Shown here: positions 20,683 through 35,191 of the stretch, one piece after another
Layout: each line of letters opens with the position of its first letter
How positions within the stretch are numbered: the first letter of the stretch is position 1
Source: Prosapia bicincta
Lineage: Eukaryota > Arthropoda > Insecta > Hemiptera > Cercopidae
Assembly: GCA_036971475.1 (NCBI GenBank)
Contig: JBAIZL010000058.1
Span: 2,872,001 to 2,936,000, forward strand
Reading direction: 5' to 3'
Length of the DNA stretch: 64,000 bases
Program-made: the position numbers and the translations under genes
Notes under the pieces: generated by a model
The model's database searches: none
Seen by the model: only the letters and a program-made list of their open reading frames with translations
Told to the model about the DNA's origin: nothing

Positions 20683-21318
20683 TATGGTTACTTATATTAT
20701 AATTATTATATAGTATATCATGCATGTGTATATATATTGGACAAAATTAATATTCAATAGCTAAAAGCAAGTTTGAAACCTCAGTATTGCAGTTTCTAAA
20801 TGCATGGACATTGCAATAGTCTGACCTAAGTATATTTACCCCTAACTACTCTATTACAGCGAACAATTTCTTTAAGAAGGCTCAACGTACAATGAATGTG
20901 TTTAACAAAAGGTGTATATGTAAATAGAATGTCCTCAGCGTTAAAGCAATCACTTAGAATTATTAAGAAATATAGTTTGTGGAGGAAACAGGGTGACTAT
21001 TGGGCCGGATGGACCACTTCCGCTCACTTTCACGGAATCCAGCTCCTGGGCAAAGAAATTGACAGGAAGTCGACTGGAAGATTGGCAAAGTAAAGTAATA
21101 GTGTCTAATATATAAAGAACATTCAATAATTCACTTGGCTTTTCATCCTGTGTACTAAGCGTTCTGATAACATTAGCTTTACTTACCAACAGTCACACAC
21201 CAAACGTTTTTTGCTAGAATAGTTTCTCTCGTTGCCTGCAGTATCAATTATCTGGGTTCAGTTCTCCATTTTACATAACCATGCCCCATTCTGGCATCAC
21301 CACAGAACCTCTTGACAA
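20680..21318. other. Intergenic DNA, no gene recognised
   Basis: Overlapping 65- and 79-codon frames on both strands (20896-21189) have no domain signature and I do not call either. Composition is closer to balanced than in the rest of the flank. Confidence 0.4.
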
Positions 21319-21354
21319 GTCTCTCTCACTCTCTCCCTCCCTCTCTCTCTCTCC

Positions 21355-21442
<88 letters not shown>
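21319..21442. repeat. (CT)n(TA)n compound microsatellite
   Basis: About 75 bp of CT with some CCCT interruptions, then about 48 bp of TA. Confidence 0.95.
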
Positions 21443-21910
<468 letters not shown>

Positions 21911-22047
21911 CACATATTTAATTATCTACCATTTTCTGAAGTTACTAACAGCACTAAATAACAGTTAGCATAGTATAAATAACAGTAAATAACATGCGGA
22001 TAGACCCTTCACAGAGGGACATTGTGACTGAACACAGCCGTGTTGAA

Positions 22048-22070
22048 TGTGTGTATGTGTGTGTGTGTGT

Positions 22071-22108
<38 letters not shown>

Positions 22109-22143
22109 TTGTGTGTGTGTGTGTGTGTATGTATGTGTGTGTA

Positions 22144-22205
<62 letters not shown>

Positions 22206-22229
22206 TCTGTGTGTGTGTGTGTGTTGTGG

Positions 22230-22274
<45 letters not shown>

Positions 22275-22425
22275 TCTGTGTGTGTGTGTGTTGTGGGCGT
22301 GTGTGTGTGTGGGTGTGTATGTATATGTGTGTGTGTGTGTACGTGTGTATGTGCGTGTGTGTGTGTGTGTGTGTATGTGCGTGTGTATGTGCGTGTGTGT
22401 GGGTGTGTGTGTGTGTATGCGTACG
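22048..22425. repeat. (GT)n microsatellite with internal 62-bp repeats
   Basis: About 375 bp of GT with TATG, GGGTGGG, TTGTCTG and TTGTGGGC interruptions. The block TTTGTCTG...TTGTGGGCG occurs twice (near 22202 and 22270), so the array also holds a larger internal duplication. Confidence 0.95.
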
Positions 22426-23830
22426 GTTCAGAAGGAAAAGGACAAAATAACACTTGTAGTAGAAAAAGATTATTTATGTGCATATCTTTTGCCAGGGTCC
22501 AAGAGAGGTTTCTAACTGTCCTGAGAGTGTTTCTGTGCGCGCAGAGTTAGAATACATCGTAGTCAGCAATTTGCCTGCAGGAAGTGTGCACAAAAAAAGG
22601 TGTTTGACGTCCCTTAGCTACGCTAAGCTCAAGGCTAGATTATTTTGTATTTACGACTCCTTCTGCAGTAACTATTAAACTGCCTGAAAACTATTTAACG
22701 TTAAACATGCGCTCTTTAACCAGTTGTACCAAATAGATACTGTTGTGGTACTAGTTATACTTTACCTAACCTTTTGGTAAAGTGAACCTAGAAATAAATA
22801 CAAATGAACTCTGTCTATGGGCAAGTGACGTCGTTGGTTTACAATATAACTCCTATGTGTTTTGAAAAATCTAGATAAAATAAGATTTAGGCATGTATGT
22901 GAACCATTTTATACATATATAAAATTTATATTTATCTATTTCCAAATAGTGGGAAAAAAGTATTTCAATGTAGAAGAAAACTAAAGATGACGTTTTTATG
23001 AAATAAAGTAAATAATCTAAATATCAAATTAAAAAATTAAAAAAATAGGTAAATTAATTTTGTGACCTGTGGTTACATCAGGTAGGTCCAAAAATATAAC
23101 CTATCAGCTGTAAAGTAAGTAGCTAACGAGAGCAGCAACGTTGCATGTACGTGAATCAGTAATAGCTTACAGTATTTGAAACTAGTGCGTTTCTGTAGGA
23201 TTCGACCTGATCAACAGCCTTTTCTGGCATCAGTTTTAATTAAATTTTTAAATTTCCAGGTGGGACACAAAACCTGCATAGTACAACAAAATGTCGTTTA
23301 TCTGACAAACGAATACACATTTATGTAAAGGCAATTTACTACAAAAGCGTGTTAGAGAAGATGCAATAATGTTTAAGGCAGACTCAATCGCAACTGCTTT
23401 AATATCAGAGCAATATCTTACAATGTTACGTGTTAATTGTTCTTATCACTTGAGAAGTCTATGCATCTTTTCTATTGAATTTGCAAATGCCGTACGTGTT
23501 ATTAGATTAATAAATAATGATTAAACATAGTGCAAAACAATGAATAAATAAAACTAAACCCAATGACTAAATGGTAATAAAAAGTGTAAATATGCTAAAT
23601 ATTCTACATAAAATTAGACTTTTCTAAAGTTGTATTGAGTTAGTTCATTGATTTGCAAAATTATCTCTTAACCAAGATCATCTAAAAATTATGTTTAAAT
23701 ATTTTAAACAGAAAGTAATGACACCATCCTATCTGAAAATTTCAGGTCTTTTCCGTTACCAAAATACAGAATGCTCACATGTTAAAAACAATACCAATAG
23801 ATAATAACTTTAAAAAATATTTTTTCTTTA
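22426..23830. other. Intergenic DNA before the satellite array, no gene
   Basis: The last 1.4 kb before the array is AT-rich with no recognisable coding, RNA or transposon feature. There is no sign of the 150-bp satellite before about 23831. Confidence 0.45.
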
Positions 23831-24530
23831 TCTCTATAGAATGCTACTCTCTACCACGTTGCCATATTCCTCTTCTAATCCTACGATCGAAGAGTCTCTC
23901 TATTTTTGTCGTAGCCTAATCTTTATATCTACCCAAGAGTGAAACTAATAGACAACTCCTACCCCTTATGTAGAGGACACATGCACACTCTGTACGATGT
24001 TGCTATGTTCCTCTTCCAATCCTTCGATCGAGGTATCTCTCTATATTTGCCAAACTCTCACGTTTATAGCTACCCAAGAGTGAAACTAATAGACAACTCC
24101 TACCCCTTATATAGAGGACACATGCACACTCTGTACGATGTTGCTATGTTCCTCTTCCAATCCTTCGATCGAGGTATCTCTCTATATTTGCCAAACTCTC
24201 ACGTTTATAGCTACCCAAGAGTGAAACTAATAGACCCCTTCTTAAACTTATATAGAGGATATATGCACATGGCTGTTACTCTGTACCATGTTGCCATGTT
24301 CTTTTACCAGTACTACAATCGGGGTGCCTCTCCATATTTGCCAAACTCTCAAATTTATGGCTATGCAAGCGTGAAACATATAGACCCCTCCTTATCAATA
24401 TATAAAGGACACATAACCCGGGATGCTACTGTTTACCATGTTGCCATGTTCCTCTACCAGTCCTACAAACGTGGTGTCTCTCTACATTTGCCAAACTCTC
24501 ACCTTTATGGGTGCCCAAGAATGTAACTAA
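23831..24530 (+). repeat. Diverged left-edge monomers, including two 141-bp units
   Basis: The first units differ most from the array consensus. Two adjacent units (from 23939 and 24080) are 141 bp rather than 150 bp and nearly identical to each other. They lack nine bases where central monomers read ATGCACAGGACTGCTATT, a loss of three codons in the open frame. Their junction is CCCAAGAGTGAAACTAATAG, without the stop codon that most central monomers carry. Diverged edges are normal where homogenisation by unequal exchange is weakest. Confidence 0.9.
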
Positions 24531-25264
24531 TAGACCCCTCCTTAACCTTATATAGAGGACATATGCACAGGACTGCTATTCTGTACTATGTTGCCATGTT
24601 CCTCTACCAGTCCTACAAACGTGGTGTCTCTCTACATTTGCCAAACTCTCACCTTTATGGGTGCCCAAGAATGTAACTAATAGGCCCCTCCTTAACCTTA
24701 TATAGAAGACACATGCACAGGATTGCTATTCTGTACCATGTTACCATATTCCTCTACCAGTCCTACAATCGTGGTATCTCTCTATATTTGCCAAACTCTT
24801 ACCTTTATGGGTGCCCAAGAATGTAACTAATAGACCCCTCCTTAACCTTATATAGAAGACACATGCACAGGATTGCTATTCTGTACCATGTTACCATATT
24901 CCTCTACCAGTCCTACAAACGTGGTGTCTCTCTACATTTGCCAAACTCTCACCTTTATGGGTGCCCAAGAATGTAACTAATAGGCCCCTCCTTAACCTTA
25001 TATAGAAGACACATGCACAGGATTGCTATTCTGTACCATGTTACCATATTCCTCTACCAGTCCTACAATCGTGGTATCTCTCTATATTTGCCAAACTCTC
25101 ACCTTTATGGGGGCCCAAGAATGTAACTAATAGACCCCTCCTTAACCTTATATAGAAGACACATGCACAGGACTGCTATTCTGTACTATGTTACCATATT
25201 CCTCTACCAGACCTACAAACGTGGTGTCTCTCTACATTTGCCAAACTCTCACCTTTATGGGTGC

Positions 25265-26476
25265 CCAAGAATGTAACTAATAGACCGCTCCTTAACCTTA
25301 TATAGAAGACACGTGCACAGGACTGCTATTCTGTACTATGTTACCATATTCCTCTACCAGTCCTACAATCGTGGTATCGCTCTATATTTGCCCAACTCTC
25401 ACCTTAATAGCTACCAAAGAGTGAAAGTAATAGACCCCTCCTTAACCTTATATAGAAAACACATGCACAGGACTGCTATTCTGTACTATGTTACCATATT
25501 CCTCTACCAGTCCTACAATCGTGGTATCTCTCTATATTTGCCCAACTCTCACCTTAATAGCTACCAAAGAGTGAAAGTAATAGACCCCTCCTTAACCTTA
25601 TGTAGAAGACACATGCACAGGACTGCTATTCTGTACCATGTTACCATATTCCTCTACCAGTCCTACAATCGTGGTATCTCTCTATATTTGCCCAACTCTC
25701 ACCTTAATAGCTACCAAAGAGTGAAAGTAATAGACCCCTCCTTAACCTTATATAGAAGACACATGCACAGAACTGCTATTCTGTACTATGTTACCATATT
25801 CCTCTACCAGTCCTACAATCGTGGTATCTCTCTATATTTGCCCAACTCTCACCTTAATAGCTACCAAAGAGTGAAAGTAATAGACCCCTCCTTAACCTTA
25901 TATAGAAGACACATGCACAGGACTGCTATTCTGTACTATGTTACCATATTCCTCTACCAGTCCTACAATCGTGGTATCTCTCTATATTTGCCCAACTCTC
26001 ACCTTAATAGCTACCAAAGAGTGAAAGTAATAGACCCCTCCTTAACCTTATATAGAAGACACATGCACAGGACTGCTATTCTGTACTATGTTACCATATT
26101 CCTCTACCAGTCCTACAATCGTGGTATCTCTCTATATTTGCCCAACTCTCACCTTAATAGCTACCAAAGAGTGAAAGTAATAGACCCCTCCTTAACCTTA
26201 TATAGAAGACACATGCACAGAACTGCTATTCTGTACTATGTTACCATATTCCTCTACCAGTCCTACAATCGTGGTATCTCTCTATATTTGCCCAACTCTC
26301 ACCTTAATAGCTACCAAAGAGTGATAGTAATAGACCCCTCTTTAACCTTACATAGAAGACACATGCACAGGACTGCTATTCTGTACTATGTTACCATATT
26401 CCTCTACCAGTCCTACAATCGTGGTATCTCTCTATATTTGCCAAACTCTCACCTTCATGGGGGCCCAAGAATGTAA
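25265..26476 (+). repeat. Block of 'open-frame' monomers, 387-codon frame
   Basis: About seven consecutive monomers with the ACCAAAGAGTGAAAGTAATA junction keep the plus frame open through 387 codons, each repeat reading about MHRTAILYYVTIFLYQSYN, then RGISLYLPNSHLNSYQRV and so on. Variation between the units includes replacements (S/A, R/K, Y/C, Y/H) and no excess of silent change that I can see. I regard the frame as a consequence of the 150-bp period, not a gene. Similar short blocks are at 30414-31127 and 53063-53926. Confidence 0.85.
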
Positions 26477-29400
26477 CTAATAGACCCCTTATTAACCTTA
26501 TATAGAAGACACATGCACAGGACTGCTATTCTGTACTATGTTGCCATGTTCCTCTACCAGTCCTACAAACGTGGTGTCTCTCTACATTTGCCAAACTCTT
26601 ACCTTTATGGCTGCCCAAGAATGTAACTAATAGACCCCTCCTTAACCTTATATAGAAGACACATGCACAGGACTGCTATTCTGTACTATGTTGCCATGTT
26701 CCTCTACCAGTCCTACAAACGTGGTGTCTCTCTACCTTTGCCAAACTCTTACCTGTATGGGTGCCCAAGAATGTAACTAATAGACCCCTCCTTAACCTTA
26801 TATAGAAGACACATGCACAGGACTGCTATTCTGTACCATGTTACCATGTTCCTCTACCAGTCCTACAAACGTGGTGTCTCTCTACATTTGCCAAACTCTC
26901 ACCTTTATGGGGGCCCAAGAATGTAACTAATAGACCCCTCCTTAACCTTATATAGAGGACATATGAACATGGGTTTTACTCTGTACCATGTTGCCATGTT
27001 CCTCTACCAGTCCTACAAACGTGGTGCCTCTCCATATTTGCCAAACTCTCACCTTTATGGGTGCCCAAGAATGTAACTAATAGACCCCTCCTTAACCTTA
27101 TATAGAAGACACATGCACAGGTCTGCTATTCTGTACTATGTTACCATGTTCCTCTACCAGTCCTACAAACTTGGTGTCTCTCTACATTTGCCAAACTCTC
27201 ACCTTTATGGGTGCCCAAGAATGTAACTAATAGACCCCTCCTTAACCTTATATAGAGGACATATGCACAGGACTGCTATTCTGTACTATGTTACCATGTT
27301 CCTCTACTAGTCCTACAAACGTGGTGCCTCTCCATATTTCCCAAACTCTCACCTTTATGGGTGCCCAAGAATGTAACTAATAGACCCCTCCTTAACCTTA
27401 TATAGAAAACACATGCACAGGACTGCTATTCTGTACTATGTTACCATGTTCCTCTACCAGTCCTACAAACGTGGTGTCTCTCTACATTTGCCAAACTCTC
27501 ACCTTTATGGGTGCCCAAGAATGTAACTAATAGACCCCTCCTTAACCTTATATAGAGGACATATGCACAGGACTGCTATTCTGTACTATGTTACCATGTT
27601 CCTCTACCAGTCCTACAAACGTGGTATCTCTCTACATTTGCCAAACTCTCACCTTTATGGGTGCCCAAGAATGTAACTAATAGACCCCCTCCTTAACCTT
27701 ATATAGAGGACATATGCACAGGACTGCTATTCTGTACTATGTTACCATGTTCCTCTACCAGTCCTACAAACGTGGTGTCTCTCTACATTTGCCAAACTCT
27801 CACCTTTATGGGTGCCCAAGAATGTAACTAATAGACTCCTCCTTAACCTTATATAGAAGACACATGCACAGGACTGCTATTCTGTACTATGTTACCATGT
27901 TCCTCTACCAGTCCTACAAACGTGGTGTCTCTCTACATTTGCCAAACCCTCACCTTTATAGGTGCCCAAGAATGTAACTAAAAGACCCCTCCTTAACCTT
28001 ATATAGAAGACACATGCACAGGACTGCTATTCTGTACTATGTTGCCATGTTCCTCTACCAGTCCTACAAACGTGGTGCCTCTCCATATTTGCCAAACTCT
28101 CGCCTTTATGGGTGCCCAAAAATGTAACTAATAGACCCCTCCTTAACCTTATATAGAAGACACATGCACAGGACTGCTATTCTGTACTATGTTGCCATGT
28201 TCCTCTATCAGTCCTACAAACGTGGTGCCTCTCCAAATTTGCCAAACTCTCACCTTTATGGGGGCCTAAGAATGTAACTAATAGACCCCTCCTTAACCTT
28301 ATATAGAAGACACATGCACAGGACTGCTATTCTGTACTATGTTGCCATGTTCCTCTACCAGTCCTACAAACGTGGTGTCTCTCTACATTTGCCAAACTCT
28401 CACCTTTATGGGTGCCCAAGAATGTAACTAATAGACCCCTCCTTAACCTTATATAGAAGACACATGCACAGGACTGCTATTCTGTACTATGTTGCCATGT
28501 TCCTCTACCAGTCCTACAAACGTGGTGCCTCTCCATATTTGCCAAACTCTCACCTTTATGGGTGCCCAAGAATGTAACTAATAGACCCCTCCTTAACCTT
28601 ATATAGAAGACACATGCACAGGACTGCTATTCTGTACTATGTTGCCATGTTCCTCTACCAGTCCTACAAACGTGGTGCCTCTCCATATTTGCCAAACTCT
28701 CACCTTTATGGGTGCCCAAGAATGTAGCTAATAGACCCCTCCTTAACCTTATATAGAGGACATATGCACAGGACTGCTATTCTGTACTATGTTGCCATGT
28801 TCCTCTACCAGTCCTACAAACGTGGTGTCTCTCTATATTTGCCAAACTCTCACCTTTATGGGGTCCCAAGAATGTAACTAATAGACCCCTCCTTAACCTT
28901 ATATAGAAGACACATGCACAGGACTGCTATTCTGTACTATGTTGCCATGTTCCTCTACCAGTCCTACAAACGTGGTGTCTCTCTACATTTGCCAAACTCT
29001 CACCTTTATGGGTGCCCAAGAATGTAACTAATAGACCCCTCCTTAACCTTATATAGAAGACACATGCACAGGACTGCTATTCTGTACTATGTTGCCATGT
29101 TCCTCTACCAGTCCTACAAACGTGGTGCCTCTCCATATTTGCCAAACTCTCACCTTTATGGGTGCCCAAGAATGTAGCTAATAGACCCCTCCTTAACCTT
29201 ATATAGAGGACATATGCACAGGACTGCTATTCTGTACTATGTTACCATGTTCCTTTACCAGTCCTACAAACGTGGTGTCTCTCTACATTTGCCAAACTCT
29301 TACCTTTATGGGTGCCCAAGAATGTAACTAATAGACCCCTCCTTAACCTTATATAGAAGACACATGCACAGGACTGCTATTCTGTACTATGTTGCCATGT

Positions 29401-32400
29401 TCCTCTACCAGTCCTACAAACGTGGTGTCTCTCTACATTTGCCAAACTCTCACCTTTATGGGTGCCCAAGAATGTAACAAATAGACCCCTCCTTAACCTT
29501 ATATAGAAGACACATGCACAGGACTGCTATTCTGTACTATGTTGCCATGTTCCTCTACCAGTCCTACAAACGTGGTGCCTCTCCATATTTGCCAAACTCT
29601 CACCTTTATGGGTGCCCAAGAATGTAACTAATAGACCCCTCCTTAACCTTATATAGAAGACACATGCACAGGACTGCTATTCTGTACTATGTTACCATGT
29701 TCCTTTACCAGTCCTACAAACGTGGTGTCTCTCTACATTTGCCAAGCTCTCACCTTTATGGGTGCCCAAGAATGTACCTAATAGACCCCTCCTTAACTTT
29801 ATATAGAGGACATATGCACAGGACTGCTATTCTGTACTATGTTGCCATGTTCCTCTACCAGTCCTACAATCGTGGTATCTCTCTATATTTGCCAAACTCT
29901 CACCTTCATGGGGGCCCAAGAATGTAACTAATAGACCCCTTATTAACCTTATATAGAAGACACATGCACAGGACTGCTATTCTGTACTATGTTACCATAT
30001 TCCTCTACCAGTCCTACAATCGTGGTATCTCTCTATATTTGCCAAACTCTCACCTTCATGGGGGCCCAAGAATGTAACTAATAGACCCCTTATTAACCTT
30101 ATATAGAAGACACATGCACAGGACTGCTATTCTGTACTATGTTGCCATGTTCCTCTACCAGTCCTACAAACGTGGTGCCTCTCCATATTTGCCAAACTCT
30201 TACCTGTATGGGTGCCCAAGAATGTAACTAATAGACCCCTCCTTAACCTTATATAGAAGACACATGCACAGGACTGCTATTCTGTACCATGTAGCCATGT
30301 TCCTCTACCAGTCCTACAAACGTGGTGTCTCTCTACATTTGCCAAACTCTTACCTTTATGGGTGCCCAAGAATGTAACTAATAGACCCCTCCTTAACCTT
30401 ATATAGAAGACACATGCACAGGACTGCTATTCTGTACTATGTTACCATATTCCTCTACCAGTCCTACAATCGTGGTATCTCTCTATATTTGCGCAACTCT
30501 CACGTTAATAGCTACCAAAGAGTGAAAGTAATAGACCCCTCCTTAACTTTATATAGAAGACACAAGCACAGGACTGCTATTCTGTACTATGTTAACATAT
30601 TCCTCTACCAGTCCTACAATCGTGGTATCTCTCTATATTTGCGCAACTCTCACGTTTATAGCTACCAAAGAGTGAAAGTAATAGACCCCTCCTTAACCTT
30701 ATATAGAAGACACATGCACAGGACTGCTATTCTGTACTATGTTACCATATTCCTCTACCAGTCCTACAATCGTGGTATCTCTCTATATTTGGCCAACTCT
30801 CACCTTAATAGCTACCAAAGAGTGAAAGTAATAGACACCTCCTTAACCTTATATAGAAGACACATGCACAGGACTGCTATTCGGTACTATGTTAACATAT
30901 TCCTATACCAGTCCTACAATCGTGGTATCTCTCTATATTTGCCCAACTCTCACCTTAATAGCTACCAAAGAGTGATAGTAATAGACCCCTCTTTAACCTT
31001 ACATAGAAGACACATGCACAGGACTGCTATTCTGTACTATGTTACCATATTCCTCTACCAGTCCTACAATCGTGGTATCTCTCTATATTTGCCAAACTCT
31101 CACCTTCATGGGGGCCCAAGAATGTAACTAATAGACCCCTTATTAACCTTATATAGAAGACACATGCACAGGACTGCTATTCTGTACTATGTTGCCATGT
31201 TCCTCTACCAGTCCTACAAACGTGGTGTCTCTCTACATTTGCCAAACTCTTACCTTTATGGGTGCCCAAGAATGTAACTAATAGACCCCTCCTTAACCTT
31301 ATATAGAAGACCCATGCACAGGACTGCTATTCTGTACTATGTTGCCATGTTCCTCTACCAGTCCTACAAACGTGGTGTCTCTCTACCTTTGCCAAACTCT
31401 TACCTGTATGGGTGCCCAAGAATGTAACTAATAGACCCCTCCTTAACCTTATATAGAAGACACATGCACAGGACTGCTATTCTGTACCATGTTACCATGT
31501 TCCTCTACCAGTCCTACAAACGTGGTGTCTCTCTACATTTGCCAAACTCTCACCTTTATGGGGGCCCAAGAATGTAACTAATAGACCCCTCCTTAACCTT
31601 ATATAGAGGACATATGAACATGGGTTTTACTCTGTACCATGTTGCCATGTTCCTCTACCAGTCCTACAAACGTGGTGCCTCTCCATATTTGCCAAACTCT
31701 CACCTTTATGGGTGCCAAAGAATGTAACTAATAGACCCCTCCTTAACCTTATATAGAAGACACATGCACAGGACTGCTATTCTGTACTATGTTACCATGT
31801 TCCTCTACCAGTCCTACAAACTTGGTGTCTCTCTACATTTGCCAAACTCTCACCTTTATGGGTGCCCAAGAATGTAACTAATAGACCCCTCCTTAACCTT
31901 ATATAGAGGACATATGCACAGGACTGCTATTCTGTACTATGTTACCATGTTCCTCTACTAGTCCTACAAACGTGGTGCCTCTCCATATTTCCCAAACTCT
32001 CACCTTTATGGGTGCCCAAGAATGTAACTAATAGACCCCTCCTTAACCTTATATAGAAAACACATGCACAGGACTGCTATTCTGTACTATGTTACCATGT
32101 TCCTCTACCAGTCCTACAAACGTGGTGTCTCTCTACATTTGCCAAACTCTCACCTTTATGGGTGCCCAAGAATGTAACTAATAGACCCCTCCTTAACCTT
32201 ATATAGAGGACATATGCACAGGACTGCTATTCTGTACTATGTTACCATGTTCCTCTACCAGTCCTACAAACGTGGTATCTCTCTACATTTGCCAAACTCT
32301 CACCTTTATGGGTGCCCAAGAATGTAACTAATAGACCCCCTCCTTAACCTTATATAGAGGACATATGCACAGGACTGCTATTCTGTACTATGTTACCATG

Positions 32401-35028
32401 TTCCTCTACCAGTCCTACAAACGTGGTGTCTCTCTACATTTGCCAAACTCTCACCTTTATGGGTGCCCAAGAATGTAACTAATAGACTCCTCCTTAACCT
32501 TATATAGAAGACACATGCACAGGACTGCTATTCTGTACTATGTTACCATGTTCCTCTACCAGTCCTACAAACGTGGTGTCTCTCTACATTTGCCAAACCC
32601 TCACCTTTATAGGTGCCCAAGAATGTAACTAAAAGACCCCTCCTTAACCTTATATAGAAGACACATGCACAGGACTGCTATTCTGTACTATGTTGCCATG
32701 TTCCTCTACCAGTCCTACAAACGTGGTGCCTCTCCATATTTGCCAAACTCTCACCTTTATGGGTGCCCAAGAATGTAACTAATAGACCCCTCCTTAACCT
32801 TATATAGAAGACACATGCACAGGACTGCTATTCTGTACTATGTTGCCATGTTCCTCTATCAGTCCTACAAACGTGGTGCCTCTCCAAATTTGCCAAACTC
32901 TCACCTTTATGGGGGCCTAAGAATGTAACTAATAGACCCCTCCTTAACCTTATATAAAAGACACATGCACAGGACTGCTATTCTGTACTATGTTGCCATG
33001 TTCCTCTACCAGTCCTACAAACGTGGTGTCTCTCTACATTTGCCAAACTCTCACCTTTATGGGTGCCCAAGAATGTAACTAATAGACCCCTCCTTAACCT
33101 TATATAGAAGACACATGCACAGGACTGCTATTCTGTACTATGTTGCCATGTTCCTCTACCAGTCCTACAAACGTGGTGCCTCTCCATATTTGCCAAACTC
33201 TCACCTTTATGGGTGCCCAAGAATGTAACTAATAGACCCCTCCTTAACCTTATATAGAAGACACATGCACAGGACTGCTATTCTGTACTATGTTGCCATG
33301 TTCCTCTACCAGTCCTACAAACGTGGTGCCTCTCCATATTTGCCAAACTCTCACCTTTATGGGTGCCCAAGAATGTAGCTAATAGACCCCTCCTTAACCT
33401 TATATAGAGGACATATGCACAGGACTGCTATTCTGTACTATGTTGCCATGTTCCTCTACCAGTCCTACAAACGTGGTGTCTCTCTATATTTGCCAAACTC
33501 TCACCTTTATGGGGTCCCAAGAATGTAACTAATAGACCCCTCCTTAACCTTATATAGAGGACATATGCACATGGCTGTTACTCTTTACCATGTTGCCATG
33601 TTCCTCTATCAGTCCTACAAACGTGGTGTCTCTCCATATTTGCCAAACTCTCACCTTTATGGGTGCCCAAGAATGTAACTAATAGACCCCTCCTTAACCT
33701 TATATAGAAGACACATGCACAGGACTGCTATTCTGTACTATGTTGCCATGTTCCTCTACCAGTCCTACAAACGTGGTGCCTCTCCATATTTGCCAAACTC
33801 TCACCTTTATGGGTGCCCAAAAATGTAACTAATAGACCCCTCCTTAACCTTATATAGAAGACACATGCACAGGACTGCTATTCTGTACTATGTTGCCATG
33901 TTCCTCTACCAGTCCTACAAACGTGGTGCCTCTCCAAATTTGCCAAACTCTCACCTTTATGGGGGCCTAAGAATGAAACTAATAGACCCCTCCTTAACCT
34001 TATATAGAAGACACATGCACAGGACTGCTATTCTGTACTATGTTGCCATGTTCCTCTACCAGTCCTACAAACGTGGTGTCTCTCTACATTTGCCAAACTC
34101 TCACCTTTATGGGTGCCCAAGAATGTAACTAATAGACCCCTCCTTAACCTTATATAGAAGACACATGCACAGGACTGCTATTCTGTACTATGTTGCCATG
34201 TTCCTCTACCAGTCCTACAAACGTGGTGCCTCTCCATATTTGCCAAACTCTCACCTTTATGGGTGCCCAAGAATGTAGCTAATAGACCCCTCCTTAACCT
34301 TATATAGAGGACATATGCACAGGACTGCTATTCTGTACTATGTTACCATGTTCCTTTACCAGTCCTACAAACGTGGTGTCTCTCTACATTTGCCAAACTC
34401 TTACCTTTATGGGTGCCCAAGAATGTAACTAATAGACCCCTCCTTAACCTTATATAGAAGACACATGCACAGGACTGCTATTCTGTACTATGTTGCCATG
34501 TTCCTCTACCAGTCCTACAAACGTGGTGTCTCTCTACATTTTCCAAACTCTCACCTTTATGGGTGCCCAAGAATGTAACAAATAGACCCCTCCTTAACCT
34601 TATATAGAAGACACATGCACAGGAGTGCTATTCTGTACTATGTTGCCATGTTCCTCTACCAGTCCTACAAACGTGGTGCCTCTCCATATTTGCCAAACTC
34701 TCACCTTTATGGGTGCCCAAGAATGTAACTAATAGACCCCTCTTTAACCTTATATAGAAGACACATGCACAGGACTGCTATTCTGTACTATGTTACCATG
34801 TTCCTTTACCAGTCCTACAAACGTGGTGTCTCTCTACATTTGCCAAGCTCTCACCTTTATGGGTGCCCAAGAATGTACCTAATAGACCCCTCCTTAACTT
34901 TATATAGAGGACATATGCACAGGACTGCTATTCTGTACTATGTTGCCATGTTCCTCTACCAGTCCTACAATCGTGGTATCTCTCTATATTTGCCAAACTC
35001 TCACCTTCATGGGGGCCCAAGAATGTAA
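26477..35028 (+). repeat. Duplicated 31-mer block (4,651-bp offset)
   Basis: The succession of variant monomers from 26477 to about 29930 is repeated from 31128 to 35028 with an offset of 4,651 bp. Shared rare markers include CTCTACTAG (27304 and 31955), TATGAACATGGGTTTTACTC (26963 and 31613), TTTCCCAAACTC and the extra C in CCCCCTCC (about 27690 and 32340). The second copy has three additional monomers near 33541, which makes the far-end offset 5,101 bp. Confidence 0.9.
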
Positions 35029-35191
35029 CTAATAGACCCCTTATTAACCTTATATAGAAGACACATGCACAGGACTGCTATTCTGTACTATGTTACCATA
35101 TTCCTCTACCAGTCCTACAATCGTGGTATCTCTCTATATTTGCCAAACTCTCACCTTCATGGGGGCCCAAGAATGTAACTAATAGACCCCT

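Noticed and set aside
20896..21189. Overlapping 65- and 79-codon frames on opposite strands
   Set aside because: No recognisable motif, no splice or promoter context; expected by chance in more balanced composition.
25313..26476. 387-codon open frame and its shorter relatives as a repeat-protein gene
   Set aside because: The period is 150 bp, so any frame without a stop in one monomer stays open. Neighbouring monomers of the same array carry a TAA, variation includes many replacements, and there is no start context, splice signal or known domain.
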